A DNA stretch of 59,907 nucleotides from Acidimicrobiales bacterium. GTDB lineage: Bacteria; Actinomycetota; Acidimicrobiia; Acidimicrobiales; Iamiaceae. Below, in pieces: positions 1 through 7,773 of the stretch. The notes below the pieces were generated by a model, which worked only from the letters and a program-made list of their open reading frames with translations, ran no database searches and had not been told where the DNA came from. Position 1 is the stretch's first letter, and each line of letters opens with the position of its first letter. The position numbers and the translations under genes are program-made. The stretch lies in assembly GCA_030447445.1 (NCBI GenBank), contig JAUJOW010000010.1, positions 1-59,907 of the forward strand, given 5' to 3'.

Positions 1-160
1 GCCCGGCCCCCGCTGCCGGTAGCGCGCGTGTGGTGGCTCTGGGGCGTTGGGGGCGGGGGGCGGGGGCGGGTGGGCGGGCGCCGAGCCCGGGGTGGGCGAG
101 CGGGTGGGCGGGTTCGATGGTCACGCGGGTGCGTGTGGAGATTGCTGCCCGCACCTGCCC

Positions 161-203
161 CCGACCCCCGGGGGGTGGCGGATGCTGACCACCCGGGGGT
201 CGG
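161..203. repeat. 11-bp perfect inverted repeat (hairpin) upstream of the accessory genes
   Basis: The arms 161-171 and 193-203 are exact reverse complements (CCGACCCCCGG / CCGGGGGTCGG) around a loop of about 21 nt. The hairpin lies about 100 bp before the first small gene at 302. The rest of 1-301 is G-rich and I see no convincing gene in it. It could be a terminator of a gene left of the window or a leader structure. Confidence 0.6.
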
Positions 204-301
204 CGAATCTCTGGCAGCGGACGCACCCCACCGCACACCGACCAGCCCTTCTTCTGCAGTCGCGAAACTCGCCACCCGTTCAACCGAAGGAGCACCCCGC
301 A

Positions 302-478
302 ATGACCGATGAGCGCTACGCCCCAACCCACCTCGCCGGCTGCCCGGCCGACGACCGCACCGAGCGCTACGACGCCCGACGACCCGACGGCCGGACCGTG
401 ACCGTCGTCCGCTGCGTCCAGTGCGGCGCCCACACCGTCGACGGCGGGCCCGCCGAAGCCGCACCGGCTGGGAGCTGA
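302..478 (+). CDS. Small hypothetical protein with a C-terminal CxxC motif
   Basis: I do not recognise this 58-residue protein. The ATG at 302 is chosen because a strong ribosome-binding site (GAAGGAG) sits 10 nt upstream; the frame is open further 5' but there is no other signal. It carries one early Cys (C17) and a late V-R-C-V-Q-C-G-A-H pattern that could form half a zinc knuckle. It is the first of a close same-strand run of small genes including an excisionase-type protein, so it is probably part of an accessory or mobile-element operon. The function is unknown. Confidence 0.5.
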   Translation: MTDERYAPTHLAGCPADDRTERYDARRPDGRTVTVVRCVQCGAHTVDGGPAEAAPAGS

Positions 479-486
479 GCCCGACC

Positions 487-882
487 GTGACCCGCCCCCC
501 GGTGCTCGACCCGGACCGCTTCGCCGCGCTGGTGGCGATGGCCCTGCGGCTCGGCGTGCGAGAGCTGCCGGCCGTGCTGCGCCGCAACGGCGAGCCCGTC
601 GGCGGCGAGATGGCCGCCCTCACCGCCCTCTGCTCGGCCAGCACCGGCCAGCACCGGCCAAAGGTGGCGGCCGAGGTCGACCCGGGGGAGGGTGCCGTCG
701 TGCCCCTCGCTGTCAGCTTCGCCGACGCCGCCCGTTCCCTCGACGTGAGCGAGCGCACCGTGCGAAGGCTGGTGGAGAAGGGCGAGTTGAAGGCCGTGAC
801 CATCGGAGGCCGCAGCCGTCGCGTCCCGGTCGGTGAGCTGAGCGACTACCTGCGGCGCCAGCTCGAGGACCGGTCGGCGTGA
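487..882 (+). CDS. Excisionase/MerR-type helix-turn-helix DNA-binding protein
   Basis: This 131-residue protein has a typical excisionase-family winged HTH in its C-terminal half (about residues 80-128). It shows the pattern V-S-F-A-D-A-A-R-S-L-D-V-S-E-R-T-V-R-R-L followed by a wing ending R-R-V-P-V. Such proteins direct integrase toward excision or act as small regulators of integrative elements; that role is inferred. GTG 487 is the best start, 9 nt after the previous stop. The first half (residues 1-75) matches nothing I know and includes a short direct repeat near 640-660. The stop overlaps the next start as GTGA. Confidence 0.65.
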   Translation: MTRPPVLDPDRFAALVAMALRLGVRELPAVLRRNGEPVGGEMAALTALCSASTGQHRPKVAAEVDPGEGAVVPLAVSFADAARSLDVSERTVRRLVEKGELKAVTIGGRSRRVPVGELSDYLRRQLEDRSA

Positions 883-1097
883 GCGACGACGTAGTGGTGG
901 TGGTCAACGGCGTGCCCCTCGTTGTCGGCTCCTCGGAGTGGGAGCAGGAGTGGCACGCCTGTCCGCACGCCATCCGCCGGGCCCTCACCGCCGACCAGGC
1001 CCGCGACCCGAGCCTCAACCCGTACCACCCGCTGGCCGGCATGACCATGCGCCGGACCACTCCCCTCGCCCCGACCCGAAGGAGCAGAACCCCATGA
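879..1097 (+). CDS. Small hypothetical protein in accessory operon
   Basis: This 72-residue product starts at GTG 879, overlapping the stop of the HTH gene (GTGA), which indicates translational coupling. The N-terminal half (residues 1-55) has a valine-rich strand and a W-E-Q-E-W-H-A-C-P-H segment. The last residues are Pro/Arg/Thr-rich because the frame runs over the ribosome-binding site of the next gene. No family is recognised. The tight spacing on both sides is the main evidence that it is translated. Confidence 0.5.
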   Translation: MSDDVVVVVNGVPLVVGSSEWEQEWHACPHAIRRALTADQARDPSLNPYHPLAGMTMRRTTPLAPTRRSRTP

Positions 1098-1354
1098 CCA
1101 ACCCACTGATCGGCCGGCACCAGTCCGACACCGCCGACCCCATCGCCCATCGGGCTGCCAGGAAGCGTGCCGGCCTGGCCTCGAGCTGGCGGCACGACGC
1201 GCAGATGGAGGCGGCCGCCAAGCTGCGCGACACCCGGCCCGCCGACTTCGACCGCATGTCGCCGGCGGTGAAGACCTCGCTCGGGTACTACGAGCGGGCC
1301 AAGGCGGCCGCCCGAGCCGAAGGCCGCGACACCGACCCACCCACCGCAGCCTGA
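1094..1354 (+). CDS. Small hypothetical protein in accessory operon
   Basis: An 86-residue, basic, probably helical protein. ATG 1094 overlaps the preceding stop (ATGA) and has an AAGGAG ribosome-binding site about 10 nt upstream, so the start is well supported. The sequence runs from a polar N-terminus through an Arg/Ala-rich stretch to a helix with Y-Y-E-R-A-K-A-A-A-R. No domain is recognised. It sits between two other unknown genes of the same accessory cluster and probably shares their transcript. Confidence 0.5.
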   Translation: MTNPLIGRHQSDTADPIAHRAARKRAGLASSWRHDAQMEAAAKLRDTRPADFDRMSPAVKTSLGYYERAKAAARAEGRDTDPPTAA

Positions 1355-1362
1355 GGAGCACC

Positions 1363-1857
1363 ATGCCCACCACCACCACCGACCCAGCCCAGCTCCGAGC
1401 CAAGGCCCAGGCCGCCGAGGCCGAAGCCGCCCGGCTGTCCGCCGAGGTGGCGGAGGCCGACGCCGCCGACCTGCGGGCACGACAGGACGCCGCCGATAGC
1501 GCCGACCTCGCCGAGTACGCCAGCTATGACCGGGCCGCCGTCGACGCCGACGTGGACGCCAAGTACCAGGCCCTGCTCACCGCCATCCGCTCCGACCCGA
1601 CCGTGGTCGCCTACACCGAGTGGGCCGCTGCCCGCGCCGCCCGTCACCGCATCTACACCGAGCGCCAAGCGCGAGCCGAGCAGTGGAAGCAACGCCACCC
1701 CGACGGCCGCTGCCCGTCGTACCGGCCGGGCCGATGCCACCCCTCACCGGCGTCGAGCTACACCAGCTCCTGCCCAGCATCGTCTCCGCCGAGCTGGCTG
1801 CCCGTACCGAGGAGCTGGTGCAAGCCGCCCTCCCGTGATCTACACCCCAGGGCGTGA
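1363..1857 (+). CDS. Coiled-coil hypothetical protein, probably frameshifted near 1714
   Basis: ATG 1363 follows a GAGGAG-like site. Residues 1-115 form an Ala/Glu-rich coiled coil followed by a helical W-A-A-A-R-A-A-R region. After about residue 117 the frame turns into Ser/Pro/Cys-rich sequence that looks like an out-of-phase reading. The +2 phase instead gives L-P-V-V-P-A-G-P-M-P-P-L-T-G-V-E-L and a tidy helix ending at 1838. One missing C around 1712-1716 would join them. Alternatively a separate 34-residue ORF starts at ATG 1734. No family is recognised. Confidence 0.45.
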   Translation: MPTTTTDPAQLRAKAQAAEAEAARLSAEVAEADAADLRARQDAADSADLAEYASYDRAAVDADVDAKYQALLTAIRSDPTVVAYTEWAAARAARHRIYTERQARAEQWKQRHPDGRCPSYRPGRCHPSPASSYTSSCPASSPPSWLPVPRSWCKPPSRDLHPRA

Positions 1858-1946
1858 ACGTCACCCGGAGAGCTGCGCCATGGCCAGCCCGACGGAACGA
1901 AGGCAGCGAGGGCGCCACTCCTTCGCCCCACGACCTGCCTGCGTCC

Positions 1947-1991
1947 GTCTGGCCGGAGGACCGCGGACCCGCCGCCGTCCTCCGGCCAGAC
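1947..1991. terminator. Perfect 15-bp inverted repeat, likely terminator of the accessory operon
   Basis: GTCTGGCCGGAGGAC (1947-1961) and its exact reverse complement (1977-1991) flank a 15-nt loop. It lies about 100 bp after the last accessory gene. No T-run follows, as is usual for high-GC actinobacterial terminators. The perfect symmetry could equally be a protein-binding or element-end sequence. Confidence 0.6.
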
Positions 1992-2078
1992 CCCCGACGA
2001 CAAGGGAGGGGGAGGACCCCTCTCGCGCACACCCCCCGGTAGACCCGCCCCCTCGCCCTTTCTCTCCCCACGCCACTC

Positions 2079-2273
2079 ATGCGGCCGTGCATCACCATGC
2101 CGTTACCGTCGGGGGCCGTGGCCGACCTCGCTCACTACAAGCACCTCATGGGGGCCGCCGAGGAGCCGACCAGCGTCGACGCGCTGCTCTGCCTGTGTCG
2201 ACGGATGCCGGGCGATGCCGCTCAGGACGCTGACCTGCGCATTGCGTCCGCACCTCCTCCCGAACGGTTGTGA
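2079..2273 (+). CDS. Possible small hypothetical protein
   Basis: A 64-residue open frame from ATG 2079, with a second ATG at 2097 that may be the true start. The middle has coding-like GC-rich third positions and reads as a helical segment (A-D-L-A-H-Y-K-H-L-M-G-A-A-E-E-P) with two cysteines in L-C-L-C-R-R. There is no clear ribosome-binding site and no family match, so it may be chance. The surrounding 1858-2376 stretch otherwise holds only the inverted repeat at 1947-1991. Confidence 0.25.
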   Translation: MRPCITMPLPSGAVADLAHYKHLMGAAEEPTSVDALLCLCRRMPGDAAQDADLRIASAPPPERL

Positions 2274-2376
2274 GTCGCGCCTCAAGCCACACCATCGAGG
2301 GTGGGTCTTCGCGCTGGTGCTCATCCGTTCATCCGTGTCAGGGCAACGGCTGCGGTCGACGATCCAGCGCTCGTCC

Positions 2377-3897
2377 TCAGTGGCCTTCCCCGTCGCGTCG
2401 CGGGTCGATGCTCGATCCTGCGGAATCCACTTGCGCGTCCCCGCCGAGTGGTGAGCGTCGGTCGCGCATGAAGGCGGCGACGGATCCGGCCAGGCCGAGG
2501 ACGATCAGGCCAACCGCCAGCACCCGCCAGCCGCCGGGGCCGTACACCTCCAGATCGACAACGTCCGATTCGTCTGCCATCCACCGCTGGCCCTGGGCCA
2601 GCAGTAGGAGCGATGCGGCGCACATGGCGATCACGGCAAGCACAGGGCCCGTTCGGTGCAGGCGGTCCAGGCCTGCCACGACGACCACGGTCAGGAGGGC
2701 GAACACCGAGAGTAGGTACCGGGGGTGTACCCCTCCGCCGGCGGCGACGTGGCGGAACACACCGACCACCACGACGGCGGTGGCGATGCCTATGACCGGG
2801 AGGCCCCGCAGCGCGGGTTCGGCCCCCTCGATCCTGCGCTTCCACGCTGAGGCGATGAGGCTCGCCACGGCGGCGGCGACGAACCCGGCGATCACCCAGA
2901 ACACGACCGTGTCGAGGCGAGGCCGGGGAAGCCCCATGCTGGGGGCGTAAATACTGCCGGCAAGGTCTGTGAGCAGAACCCGCCAGATCTCGAGGTCGGT
3001 CAGGGTGCCGAGGAGGCCGCCCGGACGCGGCTGAGCGGGGCCGATGAAACCTAGTCGCTGCAGCAGCTCCTTGGAGACCAGCGGATCACCGAAGCGAAGA
3101 GTGTTCCGGATGTACCACCAACCGGCGATCAGCCCGGTTGGGCCGAAGATACGCAGAGCGATGCGGCCGGCGCGCGCTAGGCGCACGCGTCGGGTGTCGG
3201 GCCGGCCGGCGTCGGGCCGATCGCCGTTCGAGCGCGATCCGCTCGGCAGGGTGACCCAGGCCTGGGCTGTCAAGAGGGCGCCGACGGCGAGCGCGGGACC
3301 AAGGGCTGAACCGCGGCTCAGCCCGGCCAACACCATGGTGGTGCTCACGAGCGTCCACGAGCCTTGCCCGGGCCGCTTCCATGCCCGGACGCCTGCCGAG
3401 GCGACGAGGACCGTTGCCAGCACCCCGAGTCCGTCGCTGTAGCCGAAGCTGGCCAGGGACCACATGGCCGGCAGCGCGGCAAAGAGAGCTGCGCACAGCA
3501 CGCCCAGTCGGCGCGAGCCGGTCATGTCTCGACCGAGGGCGGCGACGGCGACGACAGCGGCGAGGGTGCACAGCACGTTGAGTGCCCGGCCGGCGGTCAG
3601 CTCGGCGTCCTCGAGTCCGACCCAGCCGGCGGCGGTCGCCAGGGCCGCCTGGACCGCAGGGAACAGCGGCGGGTGGTTGGCCACGTAGATGCGACGCTGG
3701 CCCGACTCGGCAGGTTTTAGATCCGGGGGCAGCGGCGTGTCGATGTCGGGCAGCATGCCGCTGCGGATCTTTACGGCGTACGCGGTGTGGGACCGTTCGT
3801 CGGCTGGATAGAACCGGGGCGTCAGCGACCCGTAGAAAAGGCCGGCTCCTGCGGCGGCGGTTAGCACGCAGGCGAGATACCTCCGCCATCGCCACAC
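2377..3897 (-). CDS. Multi-pass membrane glycosyltransferase-like protein (GT-C/DUF2142 type)
   Basis: About 506 residues with roughly eleven hydrophobic segments. The first extracytoplasmic loop has Y-P-A-D-E-R-S-H and, later, A-N-H-P-P-L-F-P-A-V. This acidic D-E pair and the His-Pro motif after helix 1 are typical of GT-C enzymes and DUF2142 proteins that use polyprenyl-linked sugars. The substrate is unknown. The start is uncertain: GTG 3897 gives a sensible first helix but has no good ribosome-binding site, while a GAGGAGG at about 3958-3964 precedes a possible CTG start at 3951. A candidate -10 box lies at 4029-4034. The C-terminus is a short hydrophilic tail. Confidence 0.65.
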   Translation of the reverse strand: MWRWRRYLACVLTAAAGAGLFYGSLTPRFYPADERSHTAYAVKIRSGMLPDIDTPLPPDLKPAESGQRRIYVANHPPLFPAVQAALATAAGWVGLEDAELTAGRALNVLCTLAAVVAVAALGRDMTGSRRLGVLCAALFAALPAMWSLASFGYSDGLGVLATVLVASAGVRAWKRPGQGSWTLVSTTMVLAGLSRGSALGPALAVGALLTAQAWVTLPSGSRSNGDRPDAGRPDTRRVRLARAGRIALRIFGPTGLIAGWWYIRNTLRFGDPLVSKELLQRLGFIGPAQPRPGGLLGTLTDLEIWRVLLTDLAGSIYAPSMGLPRPRLDTVVFWVIAGFVAAAVASLIASAWKRRIEGAEPALRGLPVIGIATAVVVVGVFRHVAAGGGVHPRYLLSVFALLTVVVVAGLDRLHRTGPVLAVIAMCAASLLLLAQGQRWMADESDVVDLEVYGPGGWRVLAVGLIVLGLAGSVAAFMRDRRSPLGGDAQVDSAGSSIDPRRDGEGH

Positions 3898-4435
3898 GTC
3901 CCGAACGCGCTCGTGCCCGCGTCTGCGAAGCGACGCGTCAGTTCGTGTCAGTTCGCCTCCTCGCCCCGGTTTGGAGCCCGCCGTGAGCGATCTCAAGCGA
4001 TGTCCGTTCGACGAGGTGAGCGCTGCCGAGGATAACCGGCGACCCGACCCGCCATGGGGTTGCGCCGATGGGCTCGAGCGGTGAACGCAGAACGGATGTC
4101 GGATCAGCGATGGATGGTGTTGACCTGGCCGAGCGACGGCTGACTCGTGCCCTGCGCTGAACAGTCGACAGCCAGCCAAGGCCGTGTGCCGAAACTGCCT
4201 CGTGGCCGCCGGGTCCGCACCTCCTCGGCTATGGCTGCGAGCTGCACCTCGAGCCAGGCCATCCGCTCCTCGACGGTGGGGACGTCTCCGTCTCCGTTTC
4301 CAAGGACAATCCCGCACCACAGCGGTACGGGTCGACCTGCGGTTTCACCGCTTCGCACAGCGCTGACCAGCAACTATCCCGAGGACTGGTCCGACCTCGA
4401 CGGCCAGCTCACCGGCTGACCGCCGGCCTGGGCAC
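3898..4435. other. Intergenic region with promoter and a short coding-like fragment
   Basis: This 540-bp gap holds the promoter-like TATCCT for the minus-strand membrane protein. It also holds a minus-strand open frame (4104-4373) whose middle reads V-P-T-V-E-E-R-M-A-W-L-E-V-Q-L-A. That resembles the N-terminal coiled-coil motif T-V-E-E-R-V-x-x-L-E seen in many small actinobacterial proteins. No start codon with a ribosome-binding site is visible for it, so it may be a gene remnant. Nothing else is recognised here. Confidence 0.35.
4029..4034 (-). promoter_or_regulatory. Candidate -10 box (TATCCT) for the membrane protein gene
   Basis: On the minus strand TATCCT matches the TANNNT consensus that recurs in this window. 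It would leave a leader of about 125 nt before GTG 3897, or about 70 nt if translation starts near 3951. No convincing -35 is seen. Confidence 0.35.
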
Positions 4436-4463
4436 GAGCCCCTCTCAGCTCCTCACGGGGCTC
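4436..4463 (-). terminator. Hairpin after the DinB-like operon
   Basis: GAGCCCC (4436-4442) and GGGGCTC (4457-4463) are reverse complements with a 14-nt loop. The hairpin begins at the stop codon of the last gene of the minus-strand operon, as expected for an intrinsic terminator. There is no U-tract. Confidence 0.5.
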
Positions 4464-4992
4464 AGTCCCGGCCCCGCACGGCGGCCAGGGTGGTTTCGGC
4501 GGCCCGCAGGTGGGCGACCCCGGTGCGGACCGCCTCCCGGGCCAGGTCGAGCGCAGTCACCGTCGTGGCGCCGTCGCTGCGACCGGTCCGGGACCAGTCC
4601 CCGGCCGCGGTGCGCTCGATCCGGGTGGCGAGGGCCTCGGCCACGGTGGCCAGCTCGTCCAGCAGGTCGGCCACGGTGGCATCGTGGCCGGCCACCGGCG
4701 CGTAGTCGCGCGCGGCCGGGTCGGTGACGGCGGCGTGCACGAAGGGGCTGTCCTGCACGAGCACCTGGCCGAGGGCGTGGCCGACGAGCACGAGGCCCCG
4801 GGTGGCCAGCGCCAGGTGGTCGAGCGCGGCGCGTCCGTCGGGGCCCACCCGGCGGACGAGCTCGTCGCCGCCGGGGTCGTCCGGCGTGGCGGCGGCGGCG
4901 AAGAGGGCGCGGTAGCGGCGGGGGAGCGACCGGAGGGTCACGGCGGCATCGGCGGGGCTGACCCGGGATACGTCCAGGCCGGGCTCGCTCAT
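4462..4992 (-). CDS. DinB-fold protein, degenerate paralogue lacking metal-binding histidines
   Basis: This 176-residue protein aligns without large gaps to the adjacent DinB protein: both share a L-R-x-L-P-R-R-Y-R-A segment near the N-terminus and the following helices. The three histidines expected to bind the metal are replaced. The neighbour's H75 corresponds to Leu, H168 to Arg and H172 to Ala. It is therefore probably a non-enzymatic or altered duplicate. ATG 4992 overlaps the upstream stop (ATGA), so the two are co-translated, and a hairpin follows its stop. Known DinB proteins are four-helix-bundle, often thiol-dependent transferases; the role here is unknown. Confidence 0.65.
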   Translation of the reverse strand: MSEPGLDVSRVSPADAAVTLRSLPRRYRALFAAAATPDDPGGDELVRRVGPDGRAALDHLALATRGLVLVGHALGQVLVQDSPFVHAAVTDPAARDYAPVAGHDATVADLLDELATVAEALATRIERTAAGDWSRTGRSDGATTVTALDLAREAVRTGVAHLRAAETTLAAVRGRD

Positions 4993-5552
4993 CGCCCCCG
5001 TGCCGATCGCAGCGCCCGGCCGATGTCGAGCAGGTGGTGGTGGCCCTCGTGGGCGCTGTGGGCCACGAGCCACCTCGCCGTCCGTTCGGTCGGCTCCGGG
5101 TAGCCATAGAGGGCGGTCCGCTCCCACCTCTCCGCCGGCACCGCTTCCACGGCGGCAGCCAGGGACTCAGCGGCGGCGGCCAGCTCGTCGGTGACGACGC
5201 TGGGATCGCTCTCGTTGTATCGGTCCCGCTCGGCCCATGCCCACATGCCCTGGCGCTCGAGGGTCGGATGGTCCTCGTCGAGGATCCGCGCCAGCCGCAT
5301 CCGCTGGACCCCCAGCACGTCCCGCACGTGGCAGGCGTACTCGAGAGCCGACCACACCGTCGGCGCCGGGCGCCGCCGGACCAGATCGGATGGCTCCTCG
5401 CCGGGAAGGAACCGGGTCAGCGGCGCGCGGTAGCGGCGGGGCAGGGCCCGCAACGCAGCCGGGGCGTCGACGGGGTCGAGGGCGTCGTAGTCGAAGCCGC
5501 ACTCCTCGCAGCGTCCGTCCACGGCGGGCAGGGTGGTGGGGGCGGTCGTCAC
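4989..5552 (-). CDS. DinB family protein with N-terminal CxxC motif
   Basis: A 187-residue four-helix-bundle protein. The DinB metal triad is visible as H75 (A-C-H-V-R-D) and H168/H172 within H-E-G-H-H-H, close to the C-terminus. DinB enzymes commonly use mycothiol or bacillithiol in this role; the substrate is not readable here. An unusual short N-terminal segment with C15-E-E-C18 precedes the bundle and could bind zinc or form half a ribbon. GTG 5552 overlaps the stop of the EF-G2 gene (GTGA), and its own stop overlaps the next start. Confidence 0.75.
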   Translation of the reverse strand: MTTAPTTLPAVDGRCEECGFDYDALDPVDAPAALRALPRRYRAPLTRFLPGEEPSDLVRRRPAPTVWSALEYACHVRDVLGVQRMRLARILDEDHPTLERQGMWAWAERDRYNESDPSVVTDELAAAAESLAAAVEAVPAERWERTALYGYPEPTERTARWLVAHSAHEGHHHLLDIGRALRSARGR

Positions 5553-7615
5553 TCCTCGCCGGCCACATCCCGCTTGACGGCGTCGACGAGGTGGGGGGGC
5601 ATCACGTCGTAGTGGTCGTGGCGGGCCGTGAACGAGGCCCGACCGCCGGTGAGGGAGCGGAGGTCGACGGCGTAGCGGGTCAGCTCGGAGGTGGGCACAA
5701 GCGCGGTGATGGCCTGCTCCCCGTCGCCCACGGGCTCGGTGCCCTGCACCCGCCCTCGCCGCGCGTTGAGGTCTCCCATCACGTCGCCCTGCTGGTCGAG
5801 GGGCGCCACGATCATCACCCGGGACACGGGCTCCAGCAGCACCGGCCCGGCCCGGGCCACGGCCTCACGGATGGCGAGGCGACCGGCGGTGCGGAAGGCC
5901 ATCTCCGACGAGTCCACGGAGTGCTCCTTGCCATCGATGAGCTCGACGCGCACGTCGACCACCGGGTACCCGAACACGCCGCCGCGGGCCATGGCCTCCT
6001 CGATGCCCTTGGCCACCGCCGGGATGTAGCTGCGGGAGATGGCGCCACCGACGATCCGGTCGACGAACTCGAACCCGTCGCCCCGCTCCCGGGGCTCGAC
6101 CTTGATGGAACAGACCCCGAACTGGCCGTGCCCGCCGGACTGCTTCTTGTGGCGCCCCTCGGCCTCGGCGGGAGCGGTGATGGTCTCCCGGTAGGCCACC
6201 CGCACCTCGTCGGTATCGACGGCGACGCCGAACTTGCGGGCCAACCGCTCGAGGGCGACGGCCAGATGGGTCTCACCCACGCCCCGTAGCACCGTCTGGT
6301 GGGTCTCGTCGTCCCGGGTGACGACGAGGGCGGGATCCTCGTCGAGCAGGCGGTGCAGGGCGTTGCCGAGCTTGTCCTCGTCGGCCTGGGTCCGGGCCCG
6401 GATGGCCACGGCCAGCAGGGGCTCGGGCCGCTCGATGGGCGCCACCGACACCGGTGTGCCGCGGGGGGCGAGCGTGTCGCCGGTGACCACGCCGGTCAGC
6501 TTGGCCACGGCGCCGATGTCACCGGCGACCACCTCGCTCACCGGTTCCTGGTGGTGCCCCCGCAGCGAGAAGAGGGCGTGGAGGCGGTGATCGGTGCCGG
6601 TGCGGGTGCACACCAGGCGGTCGTCGGCCCGCACCGTGCCGGACAGCACCCTGAACAGCGACACGTGGCCGACGAACTGGTCGGCGATGGTCTTGAACAC
6701 GAAGGCCAGCGACTGGCCGTCGGGGTCGGGGGCGACCTCGGCGGTGGTGTCGCCGGCGGTGACGGTCACCGGGGGGCGAGCGAGGGGTGAGGGGCCGATC
6801 TCGCAGATGAAGTCGGCCAGGCGGTCGACGGCCACGCGGGCGGTGGCCGATCCGCAGACCACGGGAAAGACGGTGGCGGCGTCGACGCCGAGGGCGAGCG
6901 TGTGCTCGAGCTGCTCGAAGGACGGGGCCTCGCCTTCCAGGTAGGCCTCCAACAGGTCGTCGTCGGCCACCACGATGCCCTCCACCAGGTTGTCGTGGAC
7001 CTGGTGCTCGAGGGCCTCCATGTCGTCGGGCACCTCACCGTGGCTCGGCACCCCGTCGTCGTAGAGCCAGGCGGTGTCGGTGAGCAGGTCGGCCACCCCC
7101 CGGAAGGCGGCCTCCTCGCCGATGGGCAGCTCCAGCGGGGCGACACCGGCGCCGAAGCGGTCCCGCAGCTCGTCGAGGGTGCGCTCGAAGCCGGCCCGCT
7201 CCCGGTCGAGCTTGTTCACGAAGATCATCCTGGGCAGGCCGAGGCGGGCGGCCAGGCGCCAGATGACCTCGGTCTGCACCTCGACGCCCTCGACGGCGCT
7301 GACCACGAAGACGGCCAGATCGGCCACGCGGAGGGCGGCGTGGACGTCCCCCATGAAGTCGGCGTAGCCGGGGGTGTCGATCAGGTTGATCTTGTGGCCC
7401 TTCCACTGGAAGGGGGCCACGGCCAGGGACAGGGAGATCCCGCGGCGCTGCTCCTCTGGATCGAAGTCGCACACAGTGGTGCCGTCCTCCACCCGTCCCA
7501 TGCGGGCGGTGGCACCGGCGGTGTGCAGGAGCGCTTCGGAGAGGGTGGTCTTGCCCGACCCGCCGTGGCCGACCAGCGCCACGTTGCGGATCTTGTCCGG
7601 CGGGACCGACGGCAT
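5549..7615 (-). CDS. Elongation factor G-like GTPase (EF-G2 type)
   Basis: A 688-residue translational GTPase with the full EF-G domain order. The P-loop is G-H-G-G-S-G-K-T-T rather than the A-H-I-D-A-G-K-T-T of canonical EF-G; G3 is D-T-P-G-Y and G4 is N-K-L-D. The altered P-loop and length fit the actinobacterial EF-G2 paralogue family, whose cellular role is not settled. ATG 7615 has a good GGAGG site 7 nt upstream. It heads a minus-strand operon with two DinB-like genes, a pairing that gives no obvious function. A canonical fusA is expected elsewhere. Confidence 0.9.
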   Translation of the reverse strand: MPSVPPDKIRNVALVGHGGSGKTTLSEALLHTAGATARMGRVEDGTTVCDFDPEEQRRGISLSLAVAPFQWKGHKINLIDTPGYADFMGDVHAALRVADLAVFVVSAVEGVEVQTEVIWRLAARLGLPRMIFVNKLDRERAGFERTLDELRDRFGAGVAPLELPIGEEAAFRGVADLLTDTAWLYDDGVPSHGEVPDDMEALEHQVHDNLVEGIVVADDDLLEAYLEGEAPSFEQLEHTLALGVDAATVFPVVCGSATARVAVDRLADFICEIGPSPLARPPVTVTAGDTTAEVAPDPDGQSLAFVFKTIADQFVGHVSLFRVLSGTVRADDRLVCTRTGTDHRLHALFSLRGHHQEPVSEVVAGDIGAVAKLTGVVTGDTLAPRGTPVSVAPIERPEPLLAVAIRARTQADEDKLGNALHRLLDEDPALVVTRDDETHQTVLRGVGETHLAVALERLARKFGVAVDTDEVRVAYRETITAPAEAEGRHKKQSGGHGQFGVCSIKVEPRERGDGFEFVDRIVGGAISRSYIPAVAKGIEEAMARGGVFGYPVVDVRVELIDGKEHSVDSSEMAFRTAGRLAIREAVARAGPVLLEPVSRVMIVAPLDQQGDVMGDLNARRGRVQGTEPVGDGEQAITALVPTSELTRYAVDLRSLTGGRASFTARHDHYDVMPPHLVDAVKRDVAGEE

Positions 7616-7646
7616 GCACACCTCCAGGCGCGGGCGGGTAGCGGTC

Positions 7647-7652
7647 AGGGTA
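7647..7652 (-). promoter_or_regulatory. Candidate -10 box (TACCCT) for the EF-G2 operon
   Basis: Minus-strand TACCCT lies 31 nt before ATG 7615, which would give a short leader containing the GGAGG ribosome-binding site. A second similar hexamer (TACCCG) follows it. Confidence 0.4.
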
Positions 7653-7738
7653 GTGATCCGGAAGCTTCGGGGCGGCGGCGACGTTGGGCGAGCAGGTGAG
7701 CCGGTCGCGGCATGCTTCCGTCCCGTCCCGCCAGCCGC

Positions 7739-7744
7739 TAGCTT
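7739..7744 (+). promoter_or_regulatory. Candidate -10 box (TAGCTT) for pgsA
   Basis: TAGCTT fits TANNNT and lies 29 nt before ATG 7774. The resulting leader of about 20-25 nt carries the GAAGGAG ribosome-binding site. It would be transcribed away from the EF-G2 operon. Confidence 0.4.
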
Positions 7745-7773
7745 CAGCAAGCAACAGTGGCGAAGGAGTCCCG

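Noticed and set aside
28..312. Protein-coding gene in the first 300 bases
   Set aside because: Two overlapping frames are open, but both are Gly/Arg-rich, lack a ribosome-binding site and show no coding-like third-position pattern.
5549..7615. Tetracycline ribosomal protection protein (TetM-like)
   Set aside because: The P-loop G-H-G-G-S-G-K-T-T and overall sequence fit the chromosomal EF-G2 paralogue; no resistance context is present.
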